Shown here one piece after another: positions 1-7,330 of a DNA stretch of 8,675 bases. Origin of the DNA: Desulfobacteraceae bacterium. GTDB taxonomy: Bacteria > Desulfobacterota > Desulfobacteria > Desulfobacterales > Desulfobacteraceae. The DNA is taken from the NCBI GenBank assembly GCA_023140455.1, contig JAGLLQ010000196.1:1-8675 (forward strand). Direction: 5' to 3'. A program made the position numbers and the translations under genes. The notes beneath the pieces are model-generated. The model was given only the letters and a program-made list of their open reading frames with translations, was not told where the DNA came from and made no database searches. Every line of letters begins with the position of its first letter. The stretch's first letter is position 1.

Positions 1-2525
1 ACTGCCCTGCCCTGTTGATCTATCGCTTCAACCTTTAAAACAGATCCTGGTTCCATGGTTGACAAACCGTGAATAGTGAATATTTCGTCCCCTATAAGGC
101 TTAGTGAATCAAAATTTTCCCCTTCTTTAAAAACAAGAGGCAATACACCCATCCCGATTAAATTGTTTCTGTGTATTCTTTCAAAAGAAGATGCAATCAC
201 AGCTTTTACTCCAAGAAGGTTGCTTCCTTTTGCTGCCCAGTCTCTTGATGAACCAGTGCCATATTCTTTCCCGGCAAAAACTATCAAAGGTATCGAAGCT
301 TTTTTATATTCCATAGCAGCATCAAATATAAATCTTTCTTCTTTCTCTGGAAATTTAATTGTATACCCGCCTTTTTTTGACACTAATAAGTTAAATATAC
401 GAATATTTCCAAATGTACCTCTCATCATAATTTCGTGATTACCACGTCTTGAACCATAGGTATTAAAATCACGAGGATGTATTTTATTTTCAGATAAATA
501 TATTCCTGCCGGATAATTCTCTGGAATTTCTCCTGCAGGGGAAATATGATCAGTAGTAATTGAATCACCTAATACTAAAAGCGCTCTGGCATTTGAAATT
601 TTATCGATCTTAGAACTACTCTCAACCTGAGATTCTGTCATTTCTTCAAAAAAAGATGGTTTTTTAATATATAATGAATTGTTATCCCAGTTAAATGTAC
701 TGGTTTTTTTAAATTCAAGAGAATCCCAGAAATCTCCTCCTTCAAATATATTAGAATAAATATCACGAAAAAATTCAGGCTTGACATGTTTTTTCACATA
801 TTTTTTAATATCATCAGCTTCAGGCCAGATATCATCCAAATAAACAGGTGCTTTGTTAAAGCCATAACCTATTGGTTCAGTTTTAAAATCAATATCCATT
901 CTGCCAGCAAGGGCAAAAACAACAACAAGTGCAGGAGACATTAAATAATTACTCTGTATGCGTTGATGAATTCTTGCTTCAAAATTTCTATTTCCAGATA
1001 GAACTGCTGCAGTATTCATTTTATCTTTTAATATTTTTTCTTCTACTGTCTTATCAAGCGTTCCACTATTTCCAATGCAGGTCATACAACCAAAACCTGT
1101 ATTATTAAAACCAAGCTGATTTAAACTTTCCAACAAATCTGCTTTTTGAAGGTAATCAATAACAACTTTTGAACCTGGAGAAAGCGAGGTCTTAACATGC
1201 CATGGAATCTGGAGCCCTTTTTCTACAGCCTTTTTTGCGACTAGCCCGGCTCCCATCATAACATTCGGATTTGAAGTGTTAGTACATGACGTTAAAGCAG
1301 CTATCAGGACTTTTTCATTTTTAAAATTATTATCATTAAGAGATCTTTCTCTAATATCTGACAAGAGAATTCTTTGATTAGGTTTTGATGGGCCGGCAAT
1401 TGATAATTCAATTTTAGAAAGATCAATTTCAATAATTTTATTAAATTTAATTTTATCATTGTTCTGTGAACTACCAGTTAAAAAAAGATTACAAGCTTTG
1501 CAATATGATTCGACAAAATCTGCGGCTTTTTCTCTGGCAGTTCTTTTAAGATAAGAGATACTTTCATTGTCAATTGGGAAAAATCCTGCTGTTGCACCGT
1601 ACTCAGGAGCCATATTAGCAATTGTTGCTCTGTCTGTAAGTGAAAGTTGATTTATACCTGGGCCGGTAAATTCAACGATTTTTTCAACTACATTTTCTGA
1701 TCTTAACCTCTCAGTAATCATGAGAACAATGTCAGTAGCAGTAATATTTTTTGAAGGAGATCCAGTCAGCTTAACTCCTATAATTTCAGGAAGCTTCATG
1801 TAATAAGGCTCGCCAAGCATAACAGCTTCAGCTTCAATCCCCCCTACTCCCCAGCCCAAAACACCAAGACCATTAATCATTGTAGTATGGGAATCGGTTC
1901 CAATTAAAGTATCCGGGTACGCAATCAGGGAATCTTCGTTTTTGGTACAAACAACCTTTGCCAAATATTCTAAGTTGACCTGGTGACAAATTCCTGAGCC
2001 GGGTGGTAATACGTTAAAATTTTTAAAGCTTTTAGCAGCCCATTTTAACAAACTATAACGTTCTTTATTCCTCTGGTACTCTTTTTCCATATTCAATTTA
2101 AATGCATTGTCTGATTTGCAATGATCAACCTGAACAGAATGATCAATAACCAGATCAACTTGAATAGAAGGGTTAATTTGTTCAGGGTCAAAACCTTTTT
2201 CCTTAACTGCATCACGCATTGCAGCAAGATCGACTACTGCCGGGACTCCCGTAAAATCCTGCATAAGTACTCTAGATGGGAAGAATGGTATTAAAGAGTT
2301 CTTATTTCTTTTTTGTTTAAAATAAAAGTCAGAAAATAGTTTAATATGATTAGAATCAACATAGGATGTCTTTAAATTTCTTAATAAATTTTCTAAAATA
2401 ATTCGTGCGGAAAAAGGAAGACTGTTAATATCTGCTTTTTCAGTCTCTTCAATCTTTGTAAAATCAACGACTTGATAATTATCATCATTTAATCTAATTT
2501 GTTTTAAAAAATCTGAATAAACCAT
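1..2525 (-). CDS. acnA: Aconitate hydratase, AcnA/IRP-type (3' end cut by window edge)
   Basis: Cytosolic 4Fe-4S enzyme that interconverts citrate and isocitrate through cis-aconitate in the TCA or glyoxylate cycle. I read 841 codons in one uninterrupted frame, checked at about a dozen points; E. coli AcnA has 891, so roughly the last 40-50 residues lie outside the window. Visible marks are SRVLMQDFTGVPAVVDLAAM near residue 85, DHS (D128-H129), GTDSHTTMING (H213), and the cluster cysteines C414 (SCTNTSN), C480 and C483 (GCMTCIGNSG). The C414-to-C480 spacing of 66 matches that in E. coli AcnA. The C-terminal swivel domain has LGDSITTDHISPAG, FNTYGSRRGNHEIMMRGTF and the catalytic GTGSSRDWAAKG (S759-S760-R761). 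The start ATG at 2525 is chosen because GGAG lies 8 nt upstream and the N-terminus aligns with AcnA. No sign of damage or transfer. The domain order and motifs exclude AcnB. Confidence 0.97.
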   Translation of the reverse strand, partial: MVYSDFLKQIRLNDDNYQVVDFTKIEETEKADINSLPFSARIILENLLRNLKTSYVDSNHIKLFSDFYFKQKRNKNSLIPFFPSRVLMQDFTGVPAVVDLAAMRDAVKEKGFDPEQINPSIQVDLVIDHSVQVDHCKSDNAFKLNMEKEYQRNKERYSLLKWAAKSFKNFNVLPPGSGICHQVNLEYLAKVVCTKNEDSLIAYPDTLIGTDSHTTMINGLGVLGWGVGGIEAEAVMLGEPYYMKLPEIIGVKLTGSPSKNITATDIVLMITERLRSENVVEKIVEFTGPGINQLSLTDRATIANMAPEYGATAGFFPIDNESISYLKRTAREKAADFVESYCKACNLFLTGSSQNNDKIKFNKIIEIDLSKIELSIAGPSKPNQRILLSDIRERSLNDNNFKNEKVLIAALTSCTNTSNPNVMMGAGLVAKKAVEKGLQIPWHVKTSLSPGSKVVIDYLQKADLLESLNQLGFNNTGFGCMTCIGNSGTLDKTVEEKILKDKMNTAAVLSGNRNFEARIHQRIQSNYLMSPALVVVFALAGRMDIDFKTEPIGYGFNKAPVYLDDIWPEADDIKKYVKKHVKPEFFRDIYSNIFEGGDFWDSLEFKKTSTFNWDNNSLYIKKPSFFEEMTESQVESSSKIDKISNARALLVLGDSITTDHISPAGEIPENYPAGIYLSENKIHPRDFNTYGSRRGNHEIMMRGTFGNIRIFNLLVSKKGGYTIKFPEKEERFIFDAAMEYKKASIPLIVFAGKEYGTGSSRDWAAKGSNLLGVKAVIASSFERIHRNNLIGMGVLPLVFKEGENFDSLSLIGDEIFTIHGLSTMEPGSVLKVEAIDQQGRA

Positions 2526-2533
2526 TCTTACAT

Positions 2534-2537
2534 CTCC
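2534..2537 (-). promoter_or_regulatory. Ribosome binding site of the aconitase gene
   Basis: Read on the minus strand, GGAG lies 8 nt before the ATG at 2523-2525. It fixes the aconitase start; another ATG at 2531-2533 is followed directly by a TAA stop. Confidence 0.75.
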
Positions 2538-2569
2538 ATATTGATCAGGTCTTATGCTTAATAAATTGA

Positions 2570-2598
2570 TTGACACATACAAAAAAGAACTTTACCAT
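2570..2598 (+). promoter_or_regulatory. Sigma70-type promoter for the small secreted-protein gene
   Basis: A perfect -35 hexamer TTGACA (2570-2575) is followed by a 17-nt spacer and TACCAT (2593-2598), which matches the -10 consensus at positions 1, 2, 5 and 6. Transcription would start near 2605, giving a leader of about 65 nt before the ATG at 2671. The site lies inside the divergent spacer shared with the aconitase gene. I found no equally good promoter pointing towards aconitase. This is a sequence match only; in AT-rich DNA chance matches are fairly common. Confidence 0.5.
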
Positions 2599-2670
2599 AA
2601 AATAAGATGACAATCAGGTTAAATCTTAAGAATTTGTGAAATAACAGGTAAAAAGGCTAAAAGGTCTGAT

Positions 2671-2988
2671 ATGAGGAAGCAAATCATATTTTATTTAATT
2701 ATAATTCAATGTTTTGTTTTTACATTATCGAGTGTTAATGCAAAAGATTCTAACTCTTCATCCAACACGCATAAGATAAATATAATTGCATCCCCTAATT
2801 GGGTTCATCCGAAGCTAAGAAAAAATCATAAAGGCTATTCGAAATTAAAAATGCAAAAACAATTTTCTTCAATATGGCAGTATTCCACCAACAGGCAATC
2901 AGGCAAGATTGTTGGAGGAGGAACAACTAAATATAAAGATTATAAACCTTTTTATCATCCCTCCTCAAAATACAAAATTAAAAATTAA
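2671..2988 (+). CDS. Small secreted, highly basic protein of unknown function
   Basis: I do not recognise this 105-residue protein. The N-terminus is a convincing Sec signal peptide: positive MRKQ, a hydrophobic core at about residues 5-19, then SSVNA with likely signal peptidase I cleavage after A24. C14 lies inside the hydrophobic core and lacks a lipobox, so a lipoprotein is unlikely. The predicted mature part (81 residues) is Ser/Asn/Lys/Tyr-rich, with about 15 Lys, 2 Arg and 4 His against only 2 Asp and no Glu, and no Cys. This gives a strongly positive charge. It has a short GGG turn (IVGGGTTKYKDY) and no further membrane segment. AAGG at 2661-2664, 6 nt before the ATG, is a plausible ribosome binding site, and a promoter match lies upstream. 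The gene is divergent from aconitase and convergent with the acyl-CoA synthetase. Export to periplasm or outside is inferred. Signal peptide, binding site and promoter together argue that it is a real gene. Confidence 0.72.
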   Translation: MRKQIIFYLIIIQCFVFTLSSVNAKDSNSSSNTHKINIIASPNWVHPKLRKNHKGYSKLKMQKQFSSIWQYSTNRQSGKIVGGGTTKYKDYKPFYHPSSKYKIKN

Positions 2989-2998
2989 AAAGAGATTA

Positions 2999-4678
2999 CT
3001 AATTTTCCTTTCTTAAATCTTTTCTCAAAATTTTGCCAACATTTGATTTAGGCAGTTCATCTCTGAACTCAACTTCCACAGGAAGCTTATACTTGGCAAT
3101 GCGTTCAGAGCAGAAGGAAATAATTTCTTCCTGTGTTGTTGTTTCTCCAGCTTTCATTACAATATATGCTTTTACAGCCTCACCTCTTTTTTCATGAGGA
3201 ATACCAATACAGCAGGCTTCAAGAACTTTTGGATGTGCAAACAAGACTTCATCAATATCTCGGGGATAAACGTTATACCCACCTGAGAGAATCATATCTT
3301 TAATCCTGTCCACAATATAAAAATACCCTTCTTCATCCATCTTTGCAACATCACCAGTGCATAACCAGCCATCATCAGTTAAAGTCTTTTTAGTTTCTTC
3401 AGGTTTGTTTAAATATCCTTTCATAACCTGTGGGCCGCGCATTAAAAGCTCTCCTGCTTCTCCAGTTTTTACGACAATATCGCTGTTTTTCAAGTCAACT
3501 ATTTTACACTCTGTGTCAGATAAGGGTAACCCAATACTTCCGGGCTTTCTTTTACCATTAAAAGGGTTGATGTGTGTTACAGGTGTTGATTCAGTCAGTC
3601 CAAATCCTTCAACAATTATAGAACCGGTTATTTCCTGAAAATTATTAATCACTTCAAGAGGGAGCGGAGCACTTCCTGAAAAGCAACCTTTTAAACTTGT
3701 CAAATCTTTACTCTTAATGTCAGAGTGATCTAACATACCAATGTACATTGTAGGAACAAGAGGTGCAAAAGTTACTTTGAATTTTGTAATTGCCTCAAGC
3801 AGTGGATCAGGCTGAGGTTTTGGAACAAGAACATTTGTCCATCCCATAAATACAGCAAAATTCATGGAGACTGACATACCAAAAACATGGAAAAAAGGTA
3901 ATGCACCAAGCATTGTTTCAGTCCCTTTATCAAATTTTGGAAACCATGCTGCAGCTTGTTGAACCTGATAACTGATATTTCTGTGTGTAAGCATCACACC
4001 TTTAGAAACACCTGTTGTGCCTCCAGTATATTGATACATGGCAATATCATCTAATGTAACTTTTTCCTGACTATAATCAGGGGAATATTTTGCTATCAGC
4101 TCCTTGAATTTATATAAATCAGGTGCAGGGTCAACATCAGCAGCTAATCCTTTTTTCTTTGCAACAAGTGGAAATAATAGACCTTTTAAAAAAGGAAGGT
4201 ACTCTCCAATAGAAGTGTAAATGATTTTTTTAATCTTGGTTTTTTCTCTTAGTTTAACCATTCTATTGCCAAGCAAATCAAGTGTTATCAATAATTTAGA
4301 ATCAGAATCATTAAATTGATGTTCAAGTTCGACATCAGTATACAGAGGATTATTCATCACTACAATTCCACCAACTCTAAGAATTGCGAAATATGCAACA
4401 ACACATGGGATTACATTTGGAAGGAGTATTGATACACTATCTCCCTTTTTTATTCCGAAATCTTTTAATACAGCAGTGAATCTGGCAACCATTTCATTTA
4501 ATTCTTTAAATGACAATGTATAGCCCTGAAAAATTAATGCCGTTCTGTCCGAGAAATTATTAGCACTTTGTTCAAGATATTGAGGAATTAAAACATCTTC
4601 AAAATCAATATTTTCTTTCACACCTTCTTCATAAAATTTAAGCCATGGTTTTTCTGAATATTCATTTGTACTTGACAT
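2999..4678 (-). CDS. fadD: Long-chain fatty-acid--CoA ligase (FadD/LcfA type)
   Basis: Class I adenylate-forming enzyme that activates fatty acids with ATP and CoA through an acyl-AMP intermediate, feeding beta-oxidation or lipid synthesis. Its 559 residues match FadD (561) and Bacillus LcfA (560). Motifs in order: PNVIPCVVAYFAILRVGGIVV and NPLYTDVELEHQ in the N-domain, the ATP-binding loop YTGGTTGVSKGVMLTH (from 217), EGFGLTEST (357-365), TGD (441-443), the fatty-acyl-CoA-synthetase signature at about 436-479 including DRIKDMILSGGYNVYPRDIDE, and PKSNVGKILR with catalytic K549. The text reads closest to LcfA from memory. No signal peptide or membrane helix is seen, so the enzyme is cytosolic or peripheral. 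The start ATG at 4678 has AAGGA (4685-4689) 6 nt upstream. The histidine kinase gene lies 132 nt upstream on the same strand. Chain-length preference cannot be read from sequence, and a medium-chain or aromatic acid substrate is possible. Confidence 0.93.
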   Translation of the reverse strand: MSSTNEYSEKPWLKFYEEGVKENIDFEDVLIPQYLEQSANNFSDRTALIFQGYTLSFKELNEMVARFTAVLKDFGIKKGDSVSILLPNVIPCVVAYFAILRVGGIVVMNNPLYTDVELEHQFNDSDSKLLITLDLLGNRMVKLREKTKIKKIIYTSIGEYLPFLKGLLFPLVAKKKGLAADVDPAPDLYKFKELIAKYSPDYSQEKVTLDDIAMYQYTGGTTGVSKGVMLTHRNISYQVQQAAAWFPKFDKGTETMLGALPFFHVFGMSVSMNFAVFMGWTNVLVPKPQPDPLLEAITKFKVTFAPLVPTMYIGMLDHSDIKSKDLTSLKGCFSGSAPLPLEVINNFQEITGSIIVEGFGLTESTPVTHINPFNGKRKPGSIGLPLSDTECKIVDLKNSDIVVKTGEAGELLMRGPQVMKGYLNKPEETKKTLTDDGWLCTGDVAKMDEEGYFYIVDRIKDMILSGGYNVYPRDIDEVLFAHPKVLEACCIGIPHEKRGEAVKAYIVMKAGETTTQEEIISFCSERIAKYKLPVEVEFRDELPKSNVGKILRKDLRKEN

Positions 4679-4684
4679 GATCTA

Positions 4685-4689
4685 TCCTT
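4685..4689 (-). promoter_or_regulatory. Ribosome binding site of the acyl-CoA synthetase gene
   Basis: AAGGA on the minus strand lies 6 nt before the ATG at 4676-4678, a normal Shine-Dalgarno placement that supports this start. Confidence 0.7.
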
Positions 4690-4738
4690 TTTATTAAAAG
4701 TCCATTTTTTTTGAAGCTATTATTTAAATTCACCTAAT

Positions 4739-4768
4739 TTGTTAATTATAAATTGCACAACTTGTCAA
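4739..4768 (-). promoter_or_regulatory. Possible weak promoter ahead of the acyl-CoA synthetase gene
   Basis: A perfect TTGACA lies at 4763-4768 on the minus strand, within the 132-nt gap between the kinase stop and the synthetase start. The best -10 at normal spacing is only TAACAA (18-nt spacer, 3 of 6). A perfect TATAAT (4745-4750) is also present but only 12 nt from TTGACA, too close for a standard promoter. The synthetase may have its own promoter here, but neither pairing is convincing. Confidence 0.25.
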
Positions 4769-4810
4769 GATAAAATTAGTATTATTTTAATTATTGAATT
4801 AATTGCCCGA

Positions 4811-7117
4811 TTAATTATCCAGAACTTCTCTTATGAGTTTTGAAAGATTTCCAAGTTTATATGGTTTTGAAATATAAGCAGTTGCCCCTATGTCTTTTAC
4901 CATATTTTTTTGACCATCTACTGAATAACCACTTGCTATAATGATTTTTGCAGCAGGATTGATCTTTAAAAGTTCTATTAAACAATTTTTCCCACCTATG
5001 CCCGGCATATTCATGTCAAGTATAATTAAATCAATTTTATTCTGTTTAGCTGCATAAAGTTCAAGAGCCTGTTCTCCGCTTATTACAGTAAATAATTTAT
5101 AGCCGAATCGCTGCAATGCCTGAAAAATAAAATTTAAAATAGAAAATTCATCATCAATTACTAAAATAGTTTCGTTCCCGGTTGCAAACCCTTTTTCTTT
5201 ATGAACTATTTTATTATTGAATTTTTTATCACTTTGTTTATGGGCAGGTAAATAAATTGTGAAATTTGTTCCTTTATTTAATTTACTATTACAAATAATA
5301 TACCCATCATGGTTTTTGATAATACCATATACAGAGGCAAGCCCCAATCCTGTTCCTTTACCAATGTCTTTTGTGGTAAAAAACGGATCAAAAACATGCT
5401 CCAACGTCTCATCATCAATACCTGAACCAGTGTCAGATATATCAATTTGTACATAATTACCTGGTGATATAGATATCTGATTTTTAATAAATTCTTCTTT
5501 AAAAGTAATATTCTTTGATTTAATAATTACTTTCCCTCCTTCAGGCATTGAATCAGATGAATTTGTTCCTAAATTTAAAAACACTTGTTCAATTTGTACT
5601 GCGTCAGCTAATACAAACCATAGGTCTTTTTCAAGCTGGATCTTTATTTCAATCATTTTAGGAAGGGTTCTTTTAAGAATACTTTTGGCATTTATAATTT
5701 CAGAATTAATTCTTAAAGTTTTTTTGATAGTATCAGCTTTTCTACTGAATAAAAGAAGCTTTTTAATTAAATCGCCTGCACGCTCAACAGATTTCTCAAT
5801 TGCTAATAAATTCATATGATGAGGATCTTCTTTATGGCTTTCAAACAGCATAATTTCTATAAACCCGTTAATGACCTGAAGTATATTATTAAAATCATGA
5901 GCAATTCCGCCAGCTAAAGTACCAACTGCCTCCATTTTTTGAGATTGCTGAAGTTGTCCTTCCAACATAATCTTTTCTTTTTCAACGTTTTTTCTTTTAG
6001 ATATATCAAAAGCAATGACTCTGTATTCTATAATATTTTCTTTAAAATCTTTAATTGCTTCTACTGCAATATTCAGCCATAAACTATGATTTTTTTTATG
6101 TCTTATCTTAATTTCAAAATCATTTATTGAATTGTTCTTTTCTAAAAAGGAGTAAAAATATTTAAGAGTGCTTTCTTGATCATCTTTATCATAAAAAAAA
6201 TCAGATATAGTTTTACCAATCATTTCATCTCTGGAGTATTGCAACAAGGTTTCAGCAGTTTTATTGCATTTTAGAACAATTCCATTTTTATCAACAGTCA
6301 GATATGCATTTGGAGCATTTTCATAGAGATCTCTATATCGTTTTTCTCTTTCCATCAGTTCAAAAGATGTATGCCTAAGCTGTTTTTCTTTTCGCCATAA
6401 CAACTCACTTCCCTTTTTACCTTTTAGCTTGCTCAGATAGGATAAGGAGATTGATTCTACAAAATCAATCAAAACATCAAGTCTGTTTTTAATTTCTTCT
6501 TCATAAGTAAAATTTGAGTCATTAAAATTTAAAATATTTTCATTGCCAGTATTAATAACCAAGACACCGTATGAAGGCAGATAAATAAAAAGACAATTCT
6601 TAGCTTTGAAATATTTTACAATTTTAAGATCGACTTTGATTCTTTTATTTGATTTTTTTATTTGGACTCCATTGTAAACATAGAATGGAATATCAATGTA
6701 ATTTTCATTCTGGGAATGCAATTCTTCAGCAATTTTAGGGACAACAATTACACTTATGCCTTTTTTATAATATTCAGCACATGTCCTTAAAACATAGGCA
6801 ATGATTCCATCATTATCGATTTTATTCTGATTTTTATCAAACTTGTAAAAAAAGACAGGTGAAAGCTTTTTTAAAGTGACAAGATATTTTCCAAAACACC
6901 TTAAAAAGAGGCCTTTTATGCCCTTTCCATACAATTTATCCATGACACCTCTGTCCCACATTTCTGTTGGCAAAAATGTAGCACCTGTTTGATCAGTGCC
7001 TTTAAGTATTCCGGTTTGCTCCGCTTCAAAAAGCTCAAGTGAAATTTTTAAAATTCTTTTAAATGGATTATCGTAATTAACAAAATCAGGTTGGATGTCT
7101 TTTTTACTATTTAACAT
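4811..7117 (-). CDS. Soluble hybrid sensor histidine kinase (GAF-like, PAS, HisKA, HATPase_c, receiver)
   Basis: Two-component signalling protein of 768 residues with no signal peptide or membrane helix, so it should sense a cytosolic cue. Residues about 18-230 form an N-terminal region that looks like a divergent GAF fold, ending in SYGVLVINTGNENI and a long helix; this part is inference. A coiled linker (about 235-262) leads to a PAS domain (about 258-375, RYRDLYENAPNAYLTVDKNG). The HisKA domain has the phosphoacceptor H407 in LAGGIAHDFNNIL. The ATPase domain has the N box NLGTNSSDSMPEGG (N519), G1 DTGSGID (562-568), FDPFFTTK (576-583) and G2 GKGTGLGL (586-593). The C-terminal receiver has D655/D656, phosphoacceptor D701 (LDMNMPG), S729 and K751. 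All catalytic residues are present. No output domain is attached, so the phosphate probably passes to a separate Hpt or regulator. The start at 7117 has only a weak GAAGAA binding site. Confidence 0.94.
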   Translation of the reverse strand: MLNSKKDIQPDFVNYDNPFKRILKISLELFEAEQTGILKGTDQTGATFLPTEMWDRGVMDKLYGKGIKGLFLRCFGKYLVTLKKLSPVFFYKFDKNQNKIDNDGIIAYVLRTCAEYYKKGISVIVVPKIAEELHSQNENYIDIPFYVYNGVQIKKSNKRIKVDLKIVKYFKAKNCLFIYLPSYGVLVINTGNENILNFNDSNFTYEEEIKNRLDVLIDFVESISLSYLSKLKGKKGSELLWRKEKQLRHTSFELMEREKRYRDLYENAPNAYLTVDKNGIVLKCNKTAETLLQYSRDEMIGKTISDFFYDKDDQESTLKYFYSFLEKNNSINDFEIKIRHKKNHSLWLNIAVEAIKDFKENIIEYRVIAFDISKRKNVEKEKIMLEGQLQQSQKMEAVGTLAGGIAHDFNNILQVINGFIEIMLFESHKEDPHHMNLLAIEKSVERAGDLIKKLLLFSRKADTIKKTLRINSEIINAKSILKRTLPKMIEIKIQLEKDLWFVLADAVQIEQVFLNLGTNSSDSMPEGGKVIIKSKNITFKEEFIKNQISISPGNYVQIDISDTGSGIDDETLEHVFDPFFTTKDIGKGTGLGLASVYGIIKNHDGYIICNSKLNKGTNFTIYLPAHKQSDKKFNNKIVHKEKGFATGNETILVIDDEFSILNFIFQALQRFGYKLFTVISGEQALELYAAKQNKIDLIILDMNMPGIGGKNCLIELLKINPAAKIIIASGYSVDGQKNMVKDIGATAYISKPYKLGNLSKLIREVLDN

Positions 7118-7232
7118 AATTATTCTTCATAATTTGATAGTTGTTTAATATATAAAGAATCGGCTTTGGATATTGCATTTATCAAATATAGATTTAGTAT
7201 AAAAATTACTTTAAAGCAATAAAAAATATAGC

Positions 7233-7255
7233 CACATGTGAAATTAGGGTAATTT
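7233..7255. promoter_or_regulatory. Two adjacent dyads in the kinase/aspartokinase divergent spacer
   Basis: The perfect 8-bp palindrome CACATGTG (7233-7240) is followed at once by AAATTA-GGG-TAATTT (7241-7255), a perfect 6-bp inverted repeat around a 3-bp centre. They lie about 115 bp from the kinase start and 75 bp from the aspartokinase start. Such placement would suit an operator serving either gene. Both are short, and the second is AT-only in its arms, so chance occurrence is quite possible. No clear promoter, riboswitch or leader peptide was recognised in the rest of 7118-7330. Confidence 0.2.
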
Positions 7256-7330
7256 GTTGTTTATCAGAATAATTTGTATGTTTTTAATTAAACTACAAAA
7301 TAATTGAATTCTATGATAAATAGTTTTTCT

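Noticed and set aside
76..438. Open frame of 120 codons on the plus strand
   Set aside because: It lies antisense within the C-terminal part of the aconitase gene, whose motifs are intact in the other strand; the plus-strand product shows no family features.
3357..3638. Open frame of 93 codons on the plus strand
   Set aside because: It is antisense to the signature region of the acyl-CoA synthetase and is a by-product of that gene's codon use.
4797..4816. Inverted repeat AATTAAT-TGCCCG-ATTAATT around the kinase stop codon as a terminator
   Set aside because: The stem is AT-only, includes the stop codon, and is not followed by a T tract on the minus strand, so it would be a very weak hairpin.
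5259..5456. Open frame of 65 codons on the plus strand
   Set aside because: It is antisense to the ATPase domain of the histidine kinase, with no start signal or recognisable product.
7278..7307. Nine-codon frame (MFLIKLQNN) upstream of aspartokinase as an attenuator leader peptide
   Set aside because: It has no run of Lys, Thr or Met codons, no ribosome binding site, and no following terminator hairpin.
7118..7330. Lysine riboswitch ahead of aspartokinase
   Set aside because: The spacer is very AT-rich and lacks the long GC-containing paired helices expected of an L box; nothing resembling its conserved core is seen.
7313..7330. Upstream in-frame ATG for aspartokinase
   Set aside because: It would add MINSFS before the usual MKV start and has no better ribosome binding site; the downstream start fits the family, though this is not settled.
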